From an uncultured Eubacteriales bacterium (GTDB lineage Bacteria; Bacillota; Clostridia; Oscillospirales; Oscillospiraceae): a DNA stretch of 64,000 nucleotides. The stretch is from NCBI GenBank assembly GCA_900546295.1, contig URCK01000002.1, positions 1 through 64,000 of the forward strand, in the 5' to 3' direction. The position numbers and the translations under genes were made by a program. The notes beneath the pieces are model-generated. The model worked only from the letters and a program-made list of their open reading frames with translations. It was not told where the DNA came from and did no database searches. This document shows positions 59,287 to 64,000 of the stretch, piece after piece. Within the stretch, counting starts at the first letter, position 1. Every line of letters begins with the position of its first letter.

Positions 59287-60888
59287 TCAATTACCGATCA
59301 GTGTGGACAGGCCGCCGGTTCTCAGCTCGTCTTTGTAGTAGTTGAGCTCATCGCCGATGAGCTCGTCGAGCACGCGCATACCCAGCACCTCGACCGGAGC
59401 CTTGTCGTCCGTCAGGATGCAGTTGCCGCCCTCATAGGGCGTTAGCTTTCCGTATACCGTGCGCATCATGTCGGCGTAGCCGCTGTCCTTGAGGTTCGCG
59501 ATGCTGCGCAGGAACGTCTCCTCCCAATCGCCTGAGTTCGTGCAGAAGACCTCGGTGTTCGTGTTGCCCTTCACAGGCGCGGTGACGGTGTATTTAAAAA
59601 CACTCGCCATCGTGTCGCAGAGGTATTCGTTGATGGAGCCGTTCTCCGCGGACGTCATATTGAGGTTCACGACCATCACGCCGTTCGGCTTCAAATGAGA
59701 GCGCACCTCGTTGAAAAACTCGACACTCGAGAGCTGGAACGGGATGGTGATATCCTGATAGGCATCGACCATGATGACGTCGAACTTTTCCTCACTTGCG
59801 GCCAAATACGCGCGCCCGTCCTCGACCGCGACGGTCACGCTGTCAGGAAGTCCGAAGTAGTCCGTCGCGATGTCGGCGATCTTTTTGTCGATCTCCGCGC
59901 CCTGCACGCTCGCGCCGGGGAAATAGCGCGTGCAGTAGCTCGCATACGTGCCAGAGCCCATACCGAGGATCATGACGCTGCGGCCCTCGTTGTCTGTGCC
60001 GTCCATGCCCGCCATGCAGGGCGCGGCGAGCGCGTAGTCATAATACATCCCCGTCAGCGCGTTGCCCTTGACCTGCACGCTCTGCACGCCGAAGAGCACG
60101 TTCGTCGAGAGCGTCGTGCGTTTCGTGTCGTCCTGCACCTGCAAATAGTTGTAGATGGACTCATCCTCGAGCGCGAGGTCGTTCTCCCAGAAGGCGAAGC
60201 TGTAGCCCGGCAGTGCGAAGCACAGGCCGATAATTAAGAGGACAGAGACGATCCCCGGCACGCTCTTTTTCTTCTTGAACACGAAGTACGCGATGCCGAT
60301 GGCCGCGAGCACACCGGAGAAGATCAAAAACGTTGCCGCCGTGCCGACGGCGGGGATCGTCACGAACGTCGGCACGAAGGTTCCGATGATGCTGCCGATG
60401 GTGTTGAGCGCATTGAGACGCCCTACGGTCTTGCCCGTGTCGTCGAGATTATCGACTGTAAAGCGCGTGAGCGACGGCGTGACGGTGCCGAGCAGCACGC
60501 ACGGGAACGCGAAGATCACAAGGCACGCTGCGAGCGCCGCCCAGACGAGGAAGTTCTTCGTCACAAAGAGCGCCAGCAGCAGCGAGATGCCCGCGATGAG
60601 ATACCGTCCCACAAACGGGATGAGCGCGATCCAGATGGCCGCGATGATAAGCCTGCGGTAGAGCTTGTCGGGCGTCGCGCTCTTGTCGGCGAGCTTGCCG
60701 CCCCAGACGTTGCCGATGGCCATCGCGATCATAATGACGCCGATGATAACGGTCCACACGATCTGCGACGAGCTGAAGTACGGGGCCATGAGCCTGCTCG
60801 CACCGAGCTCGACCGCCATGACGGACATACCGGCAAAAAATTCGGTCAGGTATAAAAAGCATTTGCTGCGGATGAGTTTATTTTCCAT
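59287..60888 (-). CDS. Membrane-anchored spermidine-synthase-like protein
   Basis: 533 residues. The first 245 or so carry seven to eight membrane segments with an MFS-like N-terminus (FFAGMSVMAVELGASRLMAP and GKLADK). The rest is a spermidine-synthase-type methyltransferase-fold domain: MILGMGSGTYASYC (cofactor loop), GAEIDKKI, VEDGRAYL and VDAYQDITIPFQLSSVEF. This fused layout is common in Clostridia; polyamine synthesis is not proven. GGGAGGT precedes ATG 60888. Confidence 0.87.
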   Translation of the reverse strand: MENKLIRSKCFLYLTEFFAGMSVMAVELGASRLMAPYFSSSQIVWTVIIGVIMIAMAIGNVWGGKLADKSATPDKLYRRLIIAAIWIALIPFVGRYLIAGISLLLALFVTKNFLVWAALAACLVIFAFPCVLLGTVTPSLTRFTVDNLDDTGKTVGRLNALNTIGSIIGTFVPTFVTIPAVGTAATFLIFSGVLAAIGIAYFVFKKKKSVPGIVSVLLIIGLCFALPGYSFAFWENDLALEDESIYNYLQVQDDTKRTTLSTNVLFGVQSVQVKGNALTGMYYDYALAAPCMAGMDGTDNEGRSVMILGMGSGTYASYCTRYFPGASVQGAEIDKKIADIATDYFGLPDSVTVAVEDGRAYLAASEEKFDVIMVDAYQDITIPFQLSSVEFFNEVRSHLKPNGVMVVNLNMTSAENGSINEYLCDTMASVFKYTVTAPVKGNTNTEVFCTNSGDWEETFLRSIANLKDSGYADMMRTVYGKLTPYEGGNCILTDDKAPVEVLGMRVLDELIGDELNYYKDELRTGGLSTLIGN

Positions 60889-60997
60889 GCAGGACCTCCC
60901 TGTCGTTTCATTCACGCCGTTTTCGGCGCGTTTGGAATGATTATAACATACCTTGACCGCTTTGCAAAATGTTTTGCCGCGTATTCCTTGTGAGCGC

Positions 60998-61025
60998 TCA
61001 TATTCCCCTTCTGCACGCATATAGA
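60998..61025 (+). promoter_or_regulatory. Sigma-E-like promoter of spoIIID
   Basis: TCATATT (60998-61004) fits the -35 KMATATT and CATATAGA (61018-61025) is near the -10 CATACAHT, 13 bp apart, 29 bp before the ATG. spoIIID is a sigma-E gene in Bacillus. Confidence 0.65.
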
Positions 61026-61054
61026 TGGAGCAACATGAGTCAGGAGTGTGCTTC

Positions 61055-61303
61055 ATGAAGGGAAACATGGAAGAACGAGCCCGCACGCTTGCGGCTTACA
61101 TCATCGAGAACCGCGCCACCGTGCGCGCCGCGGCGAAGAGGTACGGCGTGAGCAAATCCACCGTGCACAAGGACTTACAGGACCGCCTGCCCCAATTCGA
61201 CCGCTGTCTTTACCTTCAGGTGAAAGAGGTGCTGGACGAGAACAAGGCCCAGCGCCACATCCGCGGCGGCCTCGCGACGCGAAAAAAATATAAAGGCGTG
61301 TGA
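61055..61303 (+). CDS. spoIIID: Sporulation regulator SpoIIID
   Basis: 82 residues with the SpoIIID HTH: IIENRATVRAAAKRYGVSKS then TVHKDLQDRLP, and the hallmark C-terminus VLDENKAQRHIRGGLATRKKY. It controls mother-cell genes in sporulation. ATG 61055 has AGGAG upstream; ATG 61067 is an alternative. Marks the organism as a likely spore former. Confidence 0.95.
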   Translation: MKGNMEERARTLAAYIIENRATVRAAAKRYGVSKSTVHKDLQDRLPQFDRCLYLQVKEVLDENKAQRHIRGGLATRKKYKGV

Positions 61304-61364
61304 AACTTTTTTCGCGTTTTTCCGTCTAAGAGAAGGGTATTTCATACCGGCGGCAAAATTTCTC

Positions 61365-61393
61365 TTGCATGATACCGCCGCGCAGGGTACAAT
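61365..61393 (+). promoter_or_regulatory. Promoter of the LCP gene
   Basis: TTGCAT and TACAAT, 17-bp spacing, 42 bp before the ATG. Confidence 0.7.
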
Positions 61394-61435
61394 ACCGTTA
61401 TTGTAAACCGAAAGAAAAAAGATCGGAGCGACGAG

Positions 61436-62494
61436 ATGAGAAAACAGGACTATTACGAGCCAAGCACCGGCTGCGAAAGCGAGCCGCGCCGCAGGCCGAA
61501 GAAAAAGAAAAAACGCGCAAATCGCGGTGAGCGCGCGGCGGTCACGCTTTTGTCGCTGCTCTTTCTGGTCGTGGCCGCCGCGGCGGTGGTCAAGTACGTC
61601 GTGCGCGCGCCCGAGCCGGACGCCGACAAGGAGGATAAGAAGATCGAGCAGGACAGCGCGCAGCAGGAAGGCGGCGACGGCATCGAGACGATCGCAAACG
61701 GCAAGGAGCGCAAAAAATACTGCTACACCATCCTCCTCTCCGGCGTGGACAACGACGCCGGCGGCAGCGATACGAACATGCTCATGCGCTTTGACGCGGA
61801 GAACGACGCGATCGACATCGTCAGCCTCCCGCGCGACTCGCTGATGAGCAACGGCCACAAGCTCAACTATGCCTACAACAACGGCGGCACCGACAAGCTG
61901 CGCAGCGAGATCGAGGACCTTCTGGGCGTACCCGTGGACTTCTACGTTTCCGTCAACCTAAAGGGCTTTGTCGCGCTGATCGACCAGATCGGCGGCATTG
62001 AGTTCGACGTGCCCTGCGACATGGACTACGACGACCCCTATCAGGACCTGCACATCCACTTCAAGGCGGGATTGCAGAAGCTTAACGGCCAGCAGGCCAT
62101 GGAGGTCGTGCGCTTCCGCCACAACAACGACAACACCGGCTACGGCGGGCGGCAGGACCTTGGGCGCATCGAAACGCAGCAGGCCTTTTTGAAGGCCGTT
62201 GCGCAGAAGCTCATGAAGATCGAGAACCTGCCCGCGATGGCCGAGACCTTCCTCAAGTATGTCAAGACCGACCTGACGCTCGGCAACCTCGTCTGGCTCG
62301 CCAACGAGGCGCTCTCCATGGGCGGCATGGACGCCATCCACTTTGCCACCCTCCCCGGCGACGGCTCGGGCTGGTATAAGGGCATGTCGGTCTACGCGCT
62401 CGACCGCGAGCAGGTGCTCGAGATGACCAATTCCATGCTCAACCCCTACGTCGCGCCGCTCACGGCGGACGAGCAGAACGTCCTCGTCCCGTAA
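61436..62494 (+). CDS. LCP-family (LytR-CpsA-Psr) cell-wall ligase
   Basis: 352 residues. Basic cytoplasmic tail (1-35), one membrane segment (about 37-56), Asp/Glu-rich linker, then the LCP catalytic domain (about 95-260) with SGVDNDAGGSDTNML, SLPRDS (Arg that binds pyrophosphate), and VRFRHNN. These enzymes attach teichoic acids or other glycopolymers to peptidoglycan. A weak ribosome site (CGGAG) precedes the ATG. Confidence 0.93.
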   Translation: MRKQDYYEPSTGCESEPRRRPKKKKKRANRGERAAVTLLSLLFLVVAAAAVVKYVVRAPEPDADKEDKKIEQDSAQQEGGDGIETIANGKERKKYCYTILLSGVDNDAGGSDTNMLMRFDAENDAIDIVSLPRDSLMSNGHKLNYAYNNGGTDKLRSEIEDLLGVPVDFYVSVNLKGFVALIDQIGGIEFDVPCDMDYDDPYQDLHIHFKAGLQKLNGQQAMEVVRFRHNNDNTGYGGRQDLGRIETQQAFLKAVAQKLMKIENLPAMAETFLKYVKTDLTLGNLVWLANEALSMGGMDAIHFATLPGDGSGWYKGMSVYALDREQVLEMTNSMLNPYVAPLTADEQNVLVP

Positions 62495-62534
62495 GCGCGC
62501 CGCGGCCTCATCTGCAAGAAAGAGAGAAAACGCT

Positions 62535-64000
62535 ATGAAGTTCCGCTTTGCGCTGCTCCTTGCGGCGCTCACGCTCGTTTTGAGCGTCAACGCCCTCGCA
62601 AACAGCGACGGCGAAGCCTCTACCGCACCCGCCGCGCCCGCGCTGACCGAAGCCGCGGGCGGCAGCGCCGATCCCTTTGTCCCCCTTCGCAGCTACGACG
62701 GGCGCTTCACCGACGTAAAAAGCGGCGACTGGTTCGCCCCCGCCGTCGTCTCGGCCTATGAATACGGCCTTCTCAGCGGACGCGGGGAGAAGACCTTCTC
62801 CCCCGCCGGCAGCGTGACGATCGCCGAGATGCTGACCATCGCCGCGCGCCTGCGCGCCATTTACACGACGGGAAGCGAGGAGGTCATCCCCGCAGCCTCG
62901 CCCGGCAAGAGCTGGTACCAGCCCTATGTCGACTATCTCAAGGCCGAGCAGCTCCTCGATACGAGCTTTGAAGGCTCCTACCTCCTGCCCGCCTCGCGCG
63001 CGCAGATGGCGGGTATCTTTGCCTTTGCCCTGCCCTCGGAATGGTACGAGGAACCGAACGCCGCGCTTGTCACCACCGCCTACGCAAGCGGCGATTTTAT
63101 CGCCGATGTGACGCTCAAAACGCCCTACCGCAGCGAGATACTGATGATGTACCGCCGGGGCCTGCTCTCCGGCATGGACGCTGCGGGCAGCTTCTGCCCC
63201 GATCGCAGCGTCAGCCGCGCGGAGATCGCCGCGCTCTTAACGCGTGTCATCGAGCCGGAAGCGCGCCTGACGCTCACCTGGAAGGTCTTGCCCTACCACT
63301 CTGCCAAGGGCACGACGCTTGCGGGCCTTGTGAAAGCCCCGCAGGGGACGGCGCTGCCCGCGAGCGCGAAGGACACCGCCGCCATCGATTCTCTCGTGCG
63401 CGATATGCTCGCGCGCGGCGAGCACAGCATCACGCTCCGCTATCCCAAGGCGCTCTCTTCCTCCGCCGCGACCGCGCTGACACAGGCCTTCACCTCCTGC
63501 GTGAAGACCTACTGTGAGCAGATGTACAACTCCGTTTCCTGCAAGTCTTACTCCTCGGGCAAGGTGCAGCTCACCTTCTCCTCCACCGCCCGCTCGGACG
63601 CGCAGCTGGAAACCTGCCGCGAGCAGGCGCTCGCCGCCGCCATCCGCGTGCACGACTCCCTCTGGGAGAGCGGCCAGCTGAGCTACGGCATGACGGAGTA
63701 TGAGATCGCGCGCGTTTACTACCAATGGCTGTGCGAGAATTGCCGCTATGACGACGCGGCACGCGACGACTCTCTCAGTCATCTCGCCTGCGGCGCGCTC
63801 GTCGACGGGCTTGCCGTCTGCGACGGCTACACGGGCGCATACAACCTCCTTTTGAAGCTCGAGGGCATTGAGTGCACCGCCCTTTTCAACGACAGCCACA
63901 TCTGGACCGTCGCCACGCTCGACGGCCGCAGTTATCACATCGACGTCACCTGGGGCGACCAGTACGGCCGCACGGATCTGCGCTACTTCGGCATGAGCGC
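62535..64000 (+). CDS. SLH-domain protein with transglutaminase-like domain, partial
   Basis: The frame opens at ATG 62535 and runs off the window (488 codons so far). Signal peptide at 1-22 (LLLAALTLVLSVNALA). SLH-like repeats span about 55-235 (FTDVKSGDWFAPAVVSAYEYGL, SRAEIAALLTRVIEP). Residues 330 onward form a transglutaminase-like domain with VCDGYTGAYNLLL (Cys), the DSHIWTVATLDG His region and HIDVTWGD (Asp). Probably attached to the cell wall by SLH domains and acting as a peptidase or crosslinker. Follows the LCP gene by 40 nt. Confidence 0.85.
   Translation, partial: MKFRFALLLAALTLVLSVNALANSDGEASTAPAAPALTEAAGGSADPFVPLRSYDGRFTDVKSGDWFAPAVVSAYEYGLLSGRGEKTFSPAGSVTIAEMLTIAARLRAIYTTGSEEVIPAASPGKSWYQPYVDYLKAEQLLDTSFEGSYLLPASRAQMAGIFAFALPSEWYEEPNAALVTTAYASGDFIADVTLKTPYRSEILMMYRRGLLSGMDAAGSFCPDRSVSRAEIAALLTRVIEPEARLTLTWKVLPYHSAKGTTLAGLVKAPQGTALPASAKDTAAIDSLVRDMLARGEHSITLRYPKALSSSAATALTQAFTSCVKTYCEQMYNSVSCKSYSSGKVQLTFSSTARSDAQLETCREQALAAAIRVHDSLWESGQLSYGMTEYEIARVYYQWLCENCRYDDAARDDSLSHLACGALVDGLAVCDGYTGAYNLLLKLEGIECTALFNDSHIWTVATLDGRSYHIDVTWGDQYGRTDLRYFGMS

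Overview
The window looks like a GC-rich, spore-forming member of the Clostridia, probably close to Oscillospiraceae. Evidence: a spoIIID gene with a sigma-E-like promoter, an LCP cell-wall ligase, an S-layer-homology/transglutaminase protein, a CIRCE element at htpG, AGGAGG-type ribosome sites throughout, and an arginine-deiminase gene set. No rRNA gene or named marker fixes the genus. The core chromosome is visibly GC-rich; three stretches are more AT-rich and read as acquired DNA.

Region 1 (1-8048) is an integrative element of about 8 kb in the 3' end of a tRNA-Lys(UUU) gene. A direct repeat of at least 55 bp of tRNA sequence flanks it. It has a tyrosine integrase at the left end, XRE, WYL and RHH regulators, a serine recombinase under a divergent operator/promoter, a leftward operon of unknown proteins, and several small genes. 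No relaxase, capsid or known cargo gene was found. Region 2 (8116-13855) is core: a DASS/ArsB-type transporter, a HAD phosphatase, a ThrE-type exporter, a MATE pump and an alpha/beta hydrolase.

Region 3 (14196-23349) is a peptide module. A leftward operon (M19 dipeptidase-like protein, OppA, B, C, D, F) diverges from a regulator that joins a LacI repressor to a second, solute-binding-protein domain. A LacI-type operator lies on the operon's promoter. The M19-like protein lacks three of the usual zinc ligands.

Region 4 (24220-30984) is a worn mobilizable element: MobC without a relaxase, a short RepA, Cys-rich VLP protein, excisionase and integrase. It carries a MATE pump plus cytidylate-kinase-like cassette behind a leader with a 14-codon peptide and two terminators, typical of translation-dependent attenuation. 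A family of about 22-bp direct repeats precedes mobC.

Region 5 (31049-64000) is core again: ychF, a ZIP transporter, htpG, livJHMGF (preceded by a Leu/Ile/Val-rich small ORF and a terminator), a three-gene glycolipid cluster, an amino-acid ABC transporter, argS, an MFS transporter, an XRE/TPR regulator, the OTC, argR and arcA genes, a MocR-type regulator lacking its PLP lysine, a YjiH-family membrane protein, a nucleotidyltransferase, an AEC transporter, a membrane-anchored spermidine-synthase-like protein, spoIIID, an LCP protein, and an SLH/transglutaminase protein cut by the window end.
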